Positions 25,324 through 33,269 of a stretch of 64,000 nucleotides of DNA are shown here, piece after piece. Made by a program: the position numbers and the translations under genes. Under the pieces are notes generated by a model that searched no databases, had not been told where the DNA came from, and saw only the letters and a program-made list of their open reading frames with translations. The stretch is from positions 64,501 to 128,500 of the forward strand of contig NZ_JAYESJ010000001.1 of NCBI RefSeq assembly GCF_034720595.1. Direction: 5' to 3'. Position 1 is the first letter of the stretch; the number at the start of each line of letters is the position of its first letter. This DNA comes from Rhizobium sp. CC-YZS058. GTDB lineage: Bacteria; Pseudomonadota; Alphaproteobacteria; Rhizobiales; Rhizobiaceae.

Positions 25324-26583
25324 ATGAAACGCCTGATCGCAGCCACCGTCCTCGCCACCCTGATGGCCGGGACCGCTCTTGCCGACACGACCCTGAAACT
25401 CGTCGAGGTCATCACCAGCCCCGAGCGCACGGAAACGCTGAAGGGAATCGTCGCCAAGTTCGAGAGCGCCAATCCGGGCACCAAGGTCGAGATCATCTCG
25501 CTGCCCTGGAGCGACGCCTTCCAGAAATTCGCCACCATGGTTTCGGCCGGCGACGTGCCGGACGTGATGGAGATGCCGGACACCTGGCTGTCGCTCTATG
25601 CCAACAACGGCATGCTGGAGAGCCTCGAGCCTTACCTCAAGGACTGGGAGCACACCAAGAGCCTGAGCGACCGCGCGCTCGAACTCGGCCGTGACGTCAA
25701 GAACACCGCCTATATGCTGCCCTATGGCTTCTATCTGCGCGCCATGTTCTACAACAAGAAGCTGCTCGAACAGGCTGGCGTCACCACGCCGCCGAAGACG
25801 CTGGATGAGTTCGCCGAAGCCTCGAAGAAGGTCGCCGCCATTCCCGGCAAATATGGCTACTGCCTGCGCGGCGGCCCGGGCGGTCTCAATGGCTGGGTCA
25901 TGTTCGGCGCCAGCATGGCCGGCTCCAATAGCTTCTTCAACGAGGACGGCACCTCGACCTTCGACAGCCCCGGCTGGGTGAAGGGCCTGACCTATGTGGT
26001 CGATCTCTACAAGAACGGCCTGGCGCCGAAGGACAGCGTCAACTGGGGCTTCAACGAGATCGTCGCCGGTTTCTATTCCGGCACCTGCGCCTTCCTCGAC
26101 CAGGATCCGGATGCGCTGATCGCGATCGCCCAGCGCATGAAGGCAGAAGATTTCGGCATCATGACCATGCCGAAGGGCCCGGACGGCAAGACCTTCCCGA
26201 CGATCGGTTTCGCCGGCTGGTCGATGATGGCCGCCTCCGCCAACAAGGACCTCTCCTGGAAGCTGATCTCGACGCTGGAAGCGCCGGAAGGCAATATCGA
26301 GTGGAACAAGAAGACCGGCGCGCTGCCCGTGCACACGACGGCCGAGAAGGATCCTTTCTACGCCAGCGAGCAGTTCAAGGGCTGGTTTAACGAGCTGGCC
26401 GACAAGGACGCCGTGCCGACGACCATGCCGACCTATCTTGAGGAATTCGCCTTCTTCAAGGATTCGCTGGTCATCAAGACCTCGCAGGAAGCCCTGCTCG
26501 GCGACATCACGCCCGAGGAACTCGCCAAGCAGTGGGCCGACTACATGACCAAGGCCCAGCAGAAGTTCCTGGCCTCCAAGTAA
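25324..26583 (+). CDS. CUT1 ABC transporter substrate-binding protein
   Basis: The 419-residue protein has a clear signal peptide (MKRLIAATVLATLMAGTALA) and a family 1 solute-binding fold. Typical stretches are VPDVMEMPDTWLSLYANNG and LPYGFYLRAMFYNKKLLEQAG. AAGGGAGAA-type purines precede the ATG. It starts 39 bases after the PLP enzyme gene. It would supply ligand to the permeases at 26741 and 27676. Its fold says carbohydrate-type ligand, while the linked PLP enzyme points to an amino-acid-containing compound. Two stem-loops follow the stop. Confidence 0.9.
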   Translation: MKRLIAATVLATLMAGTALADTTLKLVEVITSPERTETLKGIVAKFESANPGTKVEIISLPWSDAFQKFATMVSAGDVPDVMEMPDTWLSLYANNGMLESLEPYLKDWEHTKSLSDRALELGRDVKNTAYMLPYGFYLRAMFYNKKLLEQAGVTTPPKTLDEFAEASKKVAAIPGKYGYCLRGGPGGLNGWVMFGASMAGSNSFFNEDGTSTFDSPGWVKGLTYVVDLYKNGLAPKDSVNWGFNEIVAGFYSGTCAFLDQDPDALIAIAQRMKAEDFGIMTMPKGPDGKTFPTIGFAGWSMMAASANKDLSWKLISTLEAPEGNIEWNKKTGALPVHTTAEKDPFYASEQFKGWFNELADKDAVPTTMPTYLEEFAFFKDSLVIKTSQEALLGDITPEELAKQWADYMTKAQQKFLASK

Positions 26584-26592
26584 GCGAACGAC

Positions 26593-26631
26593 CGGCCAGG
26601 GCGGCGGCTTGTCCCGTCCCCGACCTGGCCG
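26593..26631 (+). terminator. Stem-loop 1 behind the second binding-protein gene
   Basis: CGGCCAGG (26593-26600) pairs perfectly with CCTGGCCG (26624-26631) across a 23-base loop. It starts 10 bases after the binding-protein stop and has no T-run. It may stabilise the 3' end of the binding-protein message. Confidence 0.5.
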
Positions 26632-26640
26632 AATGCAACC

Positions 26641-26669
26641 GCGCAGCCGGTCCTCTCCGCCGGCTGCGC
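26641..26669 (+). terminator. Stem-loop 2 behind the second binding-protein gene
   Basis: GCGCAGCCGG (26641-26650) pairs perfectly with CCGGCTGCGC (26660-26669), a 10-bp GC-rich stem with a 9-base loop. It follows stem-loop 1 directly and lies 71 bases before the MalF-like gene. It probably sets the ratio of binding protein to permease; no T-run follows. Confidence 0.55.
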
Positions 26670-26740
26670 AACCGCCCTTCTCCGCGCCTTGGCGCGCTCG
26701 CATGGACCGGACCCCGCATGGCCCGAACAAGGACTTCAGA

Positions 26741-27673
26741 ATGACAGCGATCGACCCGGCCGGTGCGCGGCGCCGGCCCAAGCCTCTGGCCAAGCGGCTG
26801 GCGGATGCCGCAGAGCCCTGGCTCTACAGCGCCCCGGTGCTGGTGCTGATCATCGCCGTCATGCTGGTGCCGCTTGTCCTCGGCCTCTCCTACGCCTTCC
26901 GGGACATCCAGCTGCTCAACCCCTTTTCCGGCGGCTTCGTCGGTCTCGATCATTTTCGCGAGCTTGCGCAAGACCAGGCCTTCTACCGTGCGCTGCGCAA
27001 CACGCTGTGGTGGACCGGTGCGTCCGTTTTCCTGCAGTTCCTGTTCGGTCTCATCCTGGCCCTGCTGCTCGACAAGCCCTTTGCCGGCCGCGGCCTTGCC
27101 CAGGCGCTGGTCTTCCTGCCCTGGGCGGTGCCGACCTTCCTTGCCGGGCTCAACTGGGCCTGGCTCTTCAATCCGGTCATCGGCCCGCTGCCGCACTGGA
27201 TGGCGGCGCTCGGACTGCTTTCGGCGCCGAACAACATCCTGGCCGATCCGCAGCTTGCCATGTGGGGGCCGATCATCGCCAATGTCTGGTGGGGCATTCC
27301 CTTCTTCGCCATCACTCTGCTTGCTGCCCTGCAGGCGATCCCACGGGACCTCTACGAGGCGGCCGCGATCGACGGCGCCAATCCGCTGCAGCGCTTCACC
27401 TCGATCACGCTGCCCTTTTTGGCGCCCACCATCGCCATCACCGTGTTGCTGCGCACCGTCTGGATCGCCAATTTCGCCGACCTCATCATCGTCATGACCA
27501 ATGGCGGCCCGGCGGATCGCACGCAGATCGTCGCCAGCTACATCTTCACTCAGGCCTTCAAGCGGCTCGATTTCGGCTATGCCTCGGCGATTGCCCTCGT
27601 TCTGCTCGCCCTGCTGCTCGCCTATTCCATGGTGATCGTCGTCATCCGCCAGAAGCTGATCGAGAAGGACTGA
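26741..27673 (+). CDS. CUT1 ABC transporter permease, MalF-like
   Basis: The 310-residue protein has about six membrane segments and an EAA loop (DLYEAAAIDGANPLQRF, near residue 205). The start at 26741 has AAGGA nine bases upstream and yields a short basic cytoplasmic N-terminus. The frame reads back to 26609 through the stem-loops, which is not credible as coding. It is followed after two bases by its MalG partner. Confidence 0.92.
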   Translation: MTAIDPAGARRRPKPLAKRLADAAEPWLYSAPVLVLIIAVMLVPLVLGLSYAFRDIQLLNPFSGGFVGLDHFRELAQDQAFYRALRNTLWWTGASVFLQFLFGLILALLLDKPFAGRGLAQALVFLPWAVPTFLAGLNWAWLFNPVIGPLPHWMAALGLLSAPNNILADPQLAMWGPIIANVWWGIPFFAITLLAALQAIPRDLYEAAAIDGANPLQRFTSITLPFLAPTIAITVLLRTVWIANFADLIIVMTNGGPADRTQIVASYIFTQAFKRLDFGYASAIALVLLALLLAYSMVIVVIRQKLIEKD

Positions 27674-27675
27674 CC

Positions 27676-28500
27676 ATGCGCCTTCTCCTCATCATCGCCC
27701 ACCGCCTCGCCATCCTCGCCTATGTCGTCTTCGCGCTCTTCCCGCTCTATTGGCTTCTGAAGGTCTCGGTCACGCCCAATTCGCTGCTCTATAGCGAGGG
27801 TGTGCGGCTCTGGCCCTCGGAGGCGACGCTCGAGCATTATCGCTTCGTGCTGCAGAACAGCGCCTTTCCGACCTTCTTCAAGAACAGCCTGATCGTCTCC
27901 GGCTCGACCGCGGTGGCGGTGACGCTGATTGCCTCGCTGTCGGGCTATGCGCTGTCGCGCTTCACCTTCCGCGGCAAATATGCGGTGGTGGCGCTGATGC
28001 TGATCACCCAGATGTTTCCGCTGGTCATGCTGGTTGCGCCGATCTTCAAGATGCTCTCGCCGCTTGGGCTCACCAACAGCCTGACCGGGCTCGTCATCGT
28101 CTACACCGCCTTCAACGTGCCCTTCGCCACCTTCCTCATGCAGTCCTTCTTCGACGGCATTCCGAAGGATCTGGAGGATGCGGCGATGATCGACGGGGCG
28201 AGCCGCTTCACCGCCTTTCGCCAGATCATCCTGCCCCTGACGCTGCCCGGCATCGCCGCCACGCTCGGCTTCGTCTTCACGGCCGCCTGGAGCGAGCTGC
28301 TCTTCGCGCTGATGCTGATCTCCGGCAATGACAGCGCCACCTTCCCCGTCGGGCTGCTCACCTTCGTGTCCAAGTTCTCGGTCGATTTCGGGCAGATGAT
28401 GGCGGCGGGCGTCCTGGCGCTCATTCCGGCCTGCCTCTTCTTCCTCCTCATCCAGCGGTATCTCGTGCAGGGCCTGACGGCCGGCGCGGTGAAAGGATAA
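27676..28500 (+). CDS. CUT1 ABC transporter permease, MalG-like
   Basis: The 274-residue protein has six predicted membrane segments, an EAA loop (DLEDAAMIDGASRFTAF) and the C-terminal LTAGAVKG tail of MalG-type permeases. It lies between the MalF-like gene (two-base gap) and the ATPase gene (three-base gap). It forms the second half of the membrane channel. Confidence 0.92.
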   Translation: MRLLLIIAHRLAILAYVVFALFPLYWLLKVSVTPNSLLYSEGVRLWPSEATLEHYRFVLQNSAFPTFFKNSLIVSGSTAVAVTLIASLSGYALSRFTFRGKYAVVALMLITQMFPLVMLVAPIFKMLSPLGLTNSLTGLVIVYTAFNVPFATFLMQSFFDGIPKDLEDAAMIDGASRFTAFRQIILPLTLPGIAATLGFVFTAAWSELLFALMLISGNDSATFPVGLLTFVSKFSVDFGQMMAAGVLALIPACLFFLLIQRYLVQGLTAGAVKG

Positions 28501-28503
28501 ACC

Positions 28504-29598
28504 ATGGCCTCCATCGAGCTCAGCCGCATCGTCAAGACCTATGGCGATCACCCTGTCCTGCACGGCGTCGATCTGTCGATCGCCGATGGCGAGTTCATCG
28601 TGCTCGTCGGCCCGTCCGGCTGTGGCAAGTCCACGCTGCTGCGCATGATCGCCGGGCTGGAATCGATCTCGTCCGGCACGCTGAAGATCGACGGCCGCGC
28701 GGTCAACGACCTGAAGCCCAAGGACCGCGACATCGCCATGGTGTTCCAGTCCTATGCGCTCTATCCGCATATGAGCGTGGCGGACAATATGAGCTACAGC
28801 CTGCGCTTGCGCCGCAGCCCGAAGGAGAAGATCGCCGCTGCGGTGGCGGCCGCCTCTGCGAAGCTCGGCCTCGACCCCTATCTGGCCCGTCGGCCCAAGG
28901 CGCTTTCCGGCGGCCAGCGCCAGCGCGTCGCCATGGGCCGCGCCATCGTGCGCCAGCCCAAGGCCTTCCTGTTCGACGAGCCGCTTTCCAACCTTGATGC
29001 GAGGCTGCGCGAGCAGATGCGGGCCGAGATCAAGCGCATGCATGGCGAGTTCGGCGCAACCTCCGTCTATGTCACCCACGACCAGATCGAGGCGATGACG
29101 CTCGCCACCCGCATCGTCGCCATGAATGCCGGCGAAGTGCAGCAGATCGGTGCGCCGCTGGATCTCTACGACCGTCCGGCCAATCTCTTCGTCGCCGGCT
29201 TCATCGGCTCGCCGGGCATGAATTTCCTCGAAGGCCGCATGTCCGGCCAGGAGATGCAGAGCGCCGTGCGGCTGACCAATGGCACGCTGGTGCCGCTCGG
29301 CCGCAATCCGGGGCTTGCCGATGGCGCGCCGGTGACGCTCGGCATCCGGCCGGAACATGTGGCGATCCGCCCTGCGACGGGCGGGGTCGAGGCGACGGTG
29401 GAACTGGTCGAGCCGACGGGGCTCGGCATCATCCTGCACCTCACCGTCCACGGCGTCGCCTTCAAGGTCTTCACTGCGGATCGTGCGATGCTTGTGCCAG
29501 GCGAAAGGCTGACGGTGGGTTTCCCACCGGAGCGTCTTCATCTCTTCGGGCCGGATGGCGCCCGTATTCCGCTTCATGCCGAGCCGCTCGCGGCCTGA
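28504..29598 (+). CDS. CUT1 ABC transporter ATP-binding protein (UgpC/MsmK type)
   Basis: The 364-residue protein has Walker A (GPSGCGKST), Q-loop ([10 protein letters not shown]), signature ([14 protein letters not shown]), Walker B ([12 protein letters not shown]), H-loop (VTHDQIEA) and a C-terminal regulatory domain (about 235-360). It is the last gene of the FadR-PLP enzyme-transporter operon. It closely parallels the ATPase at 18598 but belongs to a separate importer. Confidence 0.93.
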   Translation: MASIELSRIVKTYGDHPVLHGVDLSIADGEFIVLVGPSGCGKSTLLRMIAGLESISSGTLKIDGRAVNDLKPKDRDIAMVFQSYALYPHMSVADNMSYSLRLRRSPKEKIAAAVAAASAKLGLDPYLARRPKALSGGQRQRVAMGRAIVRQPKAFLFDEPLSNLDARLREQMRAEIKRMHGEFGATSVYVTHDQIEAMTLATRIVAMNAGEVQQIGAPLDLYDRPANLFVAGFIGSPGMNFLEGRMSGQEMQSAVRLTNGTLVPLGRNPGLADGAPVTLGIRPEHVAIRPATGGVEATVELVEPTGLGIILHLTVHGVAFKVFTADRAMLVPGERLTVGFPPERLHLFGPDGARIPLHAEPLAA

Positions 29599-29624
29599 TC
29601 GAGCTTCAAGAGCTTAAGCCGGCA

Positions 29625-30098
29625 TTAGCCGGACGGCTGCGCGTTGGAATCCTCGCTGCCGAGCTCGGGCAGCATGCCCGTGCCGGGCGTGCTGTCGGCA
29701 TTGTTGCGGCGCGGGTCGGTTTCGCTCCGCTCGCTGTTGAGCGGCGCGTCGCCCCCGCCGGAAGAGGCAGGACGTTCGCTCCCCGGCCGGCGGCCATGGG
29801 CCACATCGTCTTCCGCCGTCCGGTCCGCATTCTCGCCTTGCCCGGCACGCGGTTCGGAAGAGGCGAGCGTCGCCGCGCGGCCATCCTGGTTCTGCGGGTT
29901 TTCGAGCCGGTCCGGCAGGGCGCCGCTGGACACCAGGCGTTCGAGCAGGGCACGCGCCTCGGCCACGGCATTGCTGCGGTTGACGGCGCCGTTGCGGGCC
30001 GCAAGACGCACGGACACGACATTGTCTGCATCGTCGATATATTCCACGGTGATGCCCGCACCGCGGACCTCGGAGATCATCTGCGTTCCGGTAATCAT
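29625..30098 (-). CDS. Hypothetical protein with disordered acidic tail, stress-type promoter
   Basis: The 157-residue protein has a compact N-terminal part (about 1-60, EVRGAGITVEYIDDADNVVSV) and a long tail (60-157) rich in Ser, Asp, Glu, Asn, Pro and Gly that looks unstructured. The start at 30098 has AGGAG seven bases upstream. A near-consensus general stress promoter (GAAAC-N16-GGTT) lies at 30149-30125. I do not recognise the family. It sits 55 bases downstream of cyoB on the same strand and could also be read through from it. Confidence 0.7.
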   Translation of the reverse strand: MITGTQMISEVRGAGITVEYIDDADNVVSVRLAARNGAVNRSNAVAEARALLERLVSSGALPDRLENPQNQDGRAATLASSEPRAGQGENADRTAEDDVAHGRRPGSERPASSGGGDAPLNSERSETDPRRNNADSTPGTGMLPELGSEDSNAQPSG

Positions 30099-30124
30099 GG
30101 GTCTACTCCTTGTTGCGAGAGACG

Positions 30125-30149
30125 AACCCGGCCTGCGACGGAATGTTTC
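30125..30149 (-). promoter_or_regulatory. Sigma EcfG-like promoter, one mismatch
   Basis: Read on the minus strand this is GAAAC-N16-GGTT, one base off GGAAC. It ends 27 bases before the start codon at 30098. The spacing matches the exact sites found at neighbouring genes. Confidence 0.4.
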
Positions 30150-30153
30150 GTCG

Positions 30154-32160
30154 TCATTCGGCCGGCTGGGGCAGGCTTTCCATCCGGCGGCGCTCCGCTC
30201 TCTCCACCTCCTCGGCAGGAATGTGGAAATCGCGCTTGTAATTGAAGGTGTGGCCGATCGCGACGACGAGGATCGCCAGCGTGCTCAAGGCCGCCATCCA
30301 CCAGATGTACCAGACGAGGCCGAAGGCGAGCGGCACGCTGAGCCCGGCGATGATCAGCCCGGTGGCCGTGTTCTTCGGCATATGGATCGGCCGGAAGCCA
30401 TCCGTCGGAAAGGCGGCCCCGCGCTGCTTCATGTCGTACCAGGCGTCGCGGTCGTGGATGACCGGGGTGAAGGCGAAGTTGTAGTCGGCCGGCGGCGAGG
30501 CCGTCGACCATTCGAGCGTCCGCCCGTCCCAGGGATCGCCCGTCACGTCCCGCAACTCTTCGCGGCGCAGGAAGGAGACGACCAGCTGGATGATGGTGGC
30601 GCCGATGCCGATGGCGCTGATCGCCACGCCGATGGCGGCCATGATGGTCCAGACATGGAGCGAGGTGTCGGCGAGCTGGTTCACGCGGCGGGTGACGCCC
30701 ATCAGGCCCATGGCATAGAGCGGAATGAAGGTGACCCAGAAGCCAATGAGCGCGCACCAGAAGGAGACGAGCCCCCAGAACCGGTCGAGCGCGAAGCCGA
30801 ACGCCTTTGGAAACCAGTAGATCGTGCCGGCGATGACGCCAAAGACGACGCCGCCAACGATGACATTGTGAAAATGCGCGACGAGGAACAGCGAATTGTG
30901 GAGCACGAAATCCGCTGGCGGAACGGCGAGCAGGACGCCGGTCATGCCGCCGATCACAAAGGTGACCATGAAACCGACGACCCACAACATGGGCAGCTCG
31001 AAGCGGATGCGGCCGCGATACATGGTGAAGAGCCAGTTGAAAACCTTGGCGCCGGTCGGGATGGAGATGATCATCGTCGTGATGCCGAAGAAGGCATTGA
31101 CGCTGGCGCCCGACCCCATGGTGAAGAAGTGGTGCAGCCAGACCAGATAGGACAGAATGGTGATGACGACGGTGGCATAGACCATCGAGGCATAGCCGAA
31201 GAGCCGTTTGCCGGAGAAGGTTGCCACGATCTCCGAGAAGATGCCGAAAGCCGGCAGGATGAGAATGTAGACTTCCGGGTGACCCCAGATCCAGATGAGG
31301 TTCACATACATCATCGGATTGCCGCCAAGGTCGTTGGTGAAGAAGTGCGTACCCACGTAACGATCGAGCGAGAGGAGCGCGAGCGTGGCGGTGAGGATCG
31401 GAAAGGTGGCGACGATCAGGATGTTGGTGCAGAGCGAGGTCCAGGTGAAGATCGGCATCTTCATCATGGTCATGCCCGGCGCCCGCATCTTGAGAATCGT
31501 GGCGATGAGATTGATGCCGGAGAGAGTCGTGCCGACCCCCGCCACCTGCAGGCCCCAGATGTAATAGTCCACCCCGACGCCCGGGCTGTAATCCGCGCCG
31601 GACAGAGGCGGATAGGCGAGCCACCCCGTGCGGGCGAACTCGCCGACGAAGAGCGAGATCATGATGATCGCCGCGCCCGCCACGCTCAGCCAAAGCGAGA
31701 GATTGTTGAGGAAGGGAAAGGAGACGTCCCGCGCGCCGATCTGCAGCGGGACGGCGAAGTTCATGAGACCGGTGACGAAGGGCATGGCCATGAAGAAGAT
31801 CATGATCACGCCATGGGCGGTGAACACCTGGTCGTAATGATGCGGCGGCAGAAAGCCCTCGTTGGCGCCGACCGCGATCGCCTGCTGCGAGCGCATCATG
31901 ATCGCATCGGCAAAGCCGCGCAGCATCATCACCAGCGCAAAACAGAGATACATGATGCCGATCTTCTTGTGATCGACGCTCGTCAGCCATTCGCGGAAGA
32001 GATAGCCCCAAAGCCGGAAATAGGTCAGTGCCGCGATCACCGCGACGCCACCCAGCGCCACGGCGCAGAAGGTGGCGACCAGGATCGGCTCATGCAGCGG
32101 CAGCGCCGCCCAGCTCAAGCGCCCGAAGATCAGGCTCGTCCATGTGTCGTCGCCGTTCAT
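30154..32160 (-). CDS. cyoB: Cytochrome bo3-type ubiquinol oxidase subunit I, solitary
   Basis: The 668-residue protein matches CyoB in length and layout, with about 14-15 membrane segments. It keeps the quinol site (Arg and Asp of [10 protein letters not shown], His and Gln of HYDQ) that separates quinol from cytochrome c oxidases. The haem ligand in FTAHGVIM, the CuB/His-Tyr centre (WGHPEVY), the HH pair (LHHFFT) and the haem ligands of HFHNV are all present. It would reduce oxygen and pump protons in the inner membrane. The start at 32160 (MNGDDTW) gives the usual N-terminus. No cyoA, cyoC or cyoD is adjacent. A perfect general stress promoter lies 63-87 bases upstream. Confidence 0.92.
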   Translation of the reverse strand: MNGDDTWTSLIFGRLSWAALPLHEPILVATFCAVALGGVAVIAALTYFRLWGYLFREWLTSVDHKKIGIMYLCFALVMMLRGFADAIMMRSQQAIAVGANEGFLPPHHYDQVFTAHGVIMIFFMAMPFVTGLMNFAVPLQIGARDVSFPFLNNLSLWLSVAGAAIIMISLFVGEFARTGWLAYPPLSGADYSPGVGVDYYIWGLQVAGVGTTLSGINLIATILKMRAPGMTMMKMPIFTWTSLCTNILIVATFPILTATLALLSLDRYVGTHFFTNDLGGNPMMYVNLIWIWGHPEVYILILPAFGIFSEIVATFSGKRLFGYASMVYATVVITILSYLVWLHHFFTMGSGASVNAFFGITTMIISIPTGAKVFNWLFTMYRGRIRFELPMLWVVGFMVTFVIGGMTGVLLAVPPADFVLHNSLFLVAHFHNVIVGGVVFGVIAGTIYWFPKAFGFALDRFWGLVSFWCALIGFWVTFIPLYAMGLMGVTRRVNQLADTSLHVWTIMAAIGVAISAIGIGATIIQLVVSFLRREELRDVTGDPWDGRTLEWSTASPPADYNFAFTPVIHDRDAWYDMKQRGAAFPTDGFRPIHMPKNTATGLIIAGLSVPLAFGLVWYIWWMAALSTLAILVVAIGHTFNYKRDFHIPAEEVERAERRRMESLPQPAE

Positions 32161-32222
32161 CGCATCCCCCTCGCGTCCCGCTCTGCCGCACAGCGGCAAT
32201 CAATGGTCGCATGCGGCGCCCG

Positions 32223-32247
32223 AACCCGGAAACCTGAAGACGGTTCC
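32223..32247 (-). promoter_or_regulatory. Sigma EcfG-type promoter of cyoB
   Basis: On the minus strand GGAAC (32247-32243), 16 bases, GGTT (32226-32223). This fits the GGAAC-N18-TT rule for alphaproteobacterial general stress promoters. The start codon at 32160 lies about 55 bases from the expected transcription start. Confidence 0.65.
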
Positions 32248-32276
32248 CGGCACGGCGCAAACTTTCCCTCCAGCCT

Positions 32277-32543
32277 CTACAGTGCCAGCATCCTGGCCTC
32301 GCCGGCGGCATGCAGAAACGCCTCCCGCGCGGCCTCGCAGCTCGCTCGCCTGTTGAGCGCCGCCACGCAGCCGGTGCGCGCCCGGTGGAACGCAGCGCCG
32401 CGTGCGGCCGGCCAGCGCGTATCGAGGTAGGCGAGCGCCTGGCTCGGTCCGCGCACGGCATCGGGAATGCCATAGCCGACCCGAACCCACACTGGTTCGC
32501 CCCAGCGCACTTCGCCCGTCATCTCGATAATCTCGCCATTCAT
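32277..32543 (-). CDS. DUF982 family protein
   Basis: The 88-residue protein has the DUF982 pattern: VWVRVGYGIPDAVRGPSQAL, then LDTRWPAARGAAFHRA, then a C-terminal helix EAAREAFLHAAGEARMLAL. DUF982 proteins are small, mostly rhizobial and of unknown function, often in several copies. GGAGG lies seven bases upstream of the start at 32543. A perfect stress-type promoter ends 28 bases upstream. It points the same way as cyoB, but cyoB has its own promoter. Confidence 0.82.
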   Translation of the reverse strand: MNGEIIEMTGEVRWGEPVWVRVGYGIPDAVRGPSQALAYLDTRWPAARGAAFHRARTGCVAALNRRASCEAAREAFLHAAGEARMLAL

Positions 32544-32570
32544 TGCAGCACCTCCCTTTCAGGCCTGGCA

Positions 32571-32595
32571 AACCGGACGGCGTAATTTCGGTTCC
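32571..32595 (-). promoter_or_regulatory. Sigma EcfG-type promoter of the DUF982 gene
   Basis: On the minus strand GGAAC (32595-32591), 16 bases, GGTT (32574-32571). It ends 28 bases before the ATG at 32543, a typical distance. Confidence 0.65.
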
Positions 32596-32652
32596 GCTTA
32601 TGTCCGCTTGCGCACGAACGGCAGAAAGGAAGGTCAAGATGCGGGGCGGGAA

Positions 32653-32677
32653 GGAACCCCGGCTGCACCAGCCGGTT
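32653..32677 (+). promoter_or_regulatory. Sigma EcfG-type promoter of the 50-residue protein gene
   Basis: GGAAC (32653-32657), 16 bases, GGTT (32674-32677). It ends 60 bases before the ATG at 32737. It is divergent from the DUF982 promoter and 57 bases away from it. Confidence 0.62.
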
Positions 32678-32736
32678 GGACGGAGGAACGCTGGGGCTGA
32701 CCTCAGTCAAGCGCATGCGCAACAAAGGGGACCACG

Positions 32737-32889
32737 ATGGATCAACCGAGCAACCGCCGGCACATGGCGGTCTATCTCACGCTGATCGGCATCGTTGCCT
32801 GCGCCATCATTGCCGGCGGCGTCAGCTGGTCCAAGTTCAACCGCGCGGACCCTGCGCCTCCGACGCCGCTGTCATCCACCACACCGTGA
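32737..32889 (+). CDS. 50-residue single-pass membrane protein
   Basis: This small gene starts at ATG 32737 behind AAAGGGGA. The product has a basic N-terminus (MDQPSNRRHM), a membrane helix (about residues 11-30) and a short Pro-rich tail ending in TTP, probably periplasmic. A perfect stress-type promoter lies upstream. Small membrane proteins of this size are frequent in the general stress regulons of rhizobia. No named family is recognised. Confidence 0.68.
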   Translation: MDQPSNRRHMAVYLTLIGIVACAIIAGGVSWSKFNRADPAPPTPLSSTTP

Positions 32890-32988
32890 CGCGCGGCCGC
32901 GCGTTTCCGGCCTTCAACCACCCTCAGGACCGCGTGCCGGCCACTGGCTGGTTGTCGTCGCGTCTGCTTGTTTCAATTGGGGATCATC

Positions 32989-33261
32989 TTGACCAAGCGC
33001 CCTGCCGGCCCCGCCTTTATGGCGCTCGCCACCATCGTCCTGCTTGCCGGCTGCACGAGCGGCGGCGGTATCGATCCCATTCCAGGCAGCATTACCTACG
33101 GCGGTCAGCCGCGCTCCAAGCTGCAGCGCGCTCCGGCCGGCAGCACCTTCACCCATGAGATGCGGGACGCGTACGGTCGCCGTTCCCAAGAGATCTACCG
33201 GGTCGAAGCCGATCGCTCGCTGACGCTTTTGAGCCGCCAGCGGATCGACCCCGACGATTGA
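32989..33261 (+). CDS. Small lipoprotein
   Basis: The 90-residue product has a basic N-terminus, a hydrophobic segment and the lipobox LAGC (Cys at about residue 25), so it should be lipid-modified and attached to a membrane in the periplasm. The mature part is polar, with GGIDPIPGSITYGG and HEMRDAYGRRSQEIYRV. The start is taken as TTG 32989 with GGGGA at 32979-32983 upstream; TTG 32968 in frame is the alternative. No ATG fits. The family is not recognised. Confidence 0.68.
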   Translation: MTKRPAGPAFMALATIVLLAGCTSGGGIDPIPGSITYGGQPRSKLQRAPAGSTFTHEMRDAYGRRSQEIYRVEADRSLTLLSRQRIDPDD

Positions 33262-33269
33262 CCTAGACC

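Noticed and set aside
27622..29577. A 651-codon minus-strand frame opposite the second ABC operon
   Set aside because: It opposes a permease and an ATPase with all ABC motifs and shows only His/Glu/Arg-rich low-complexity sequence.
29644..32430. A 928-codon plus-strand open frame opposite cyoB
   Set aside because: It lies antisense to a clearly conserved oxidase gene and its product is a charged low-complexity string without domains. High GC at third codon positions keeps antisense frames open.
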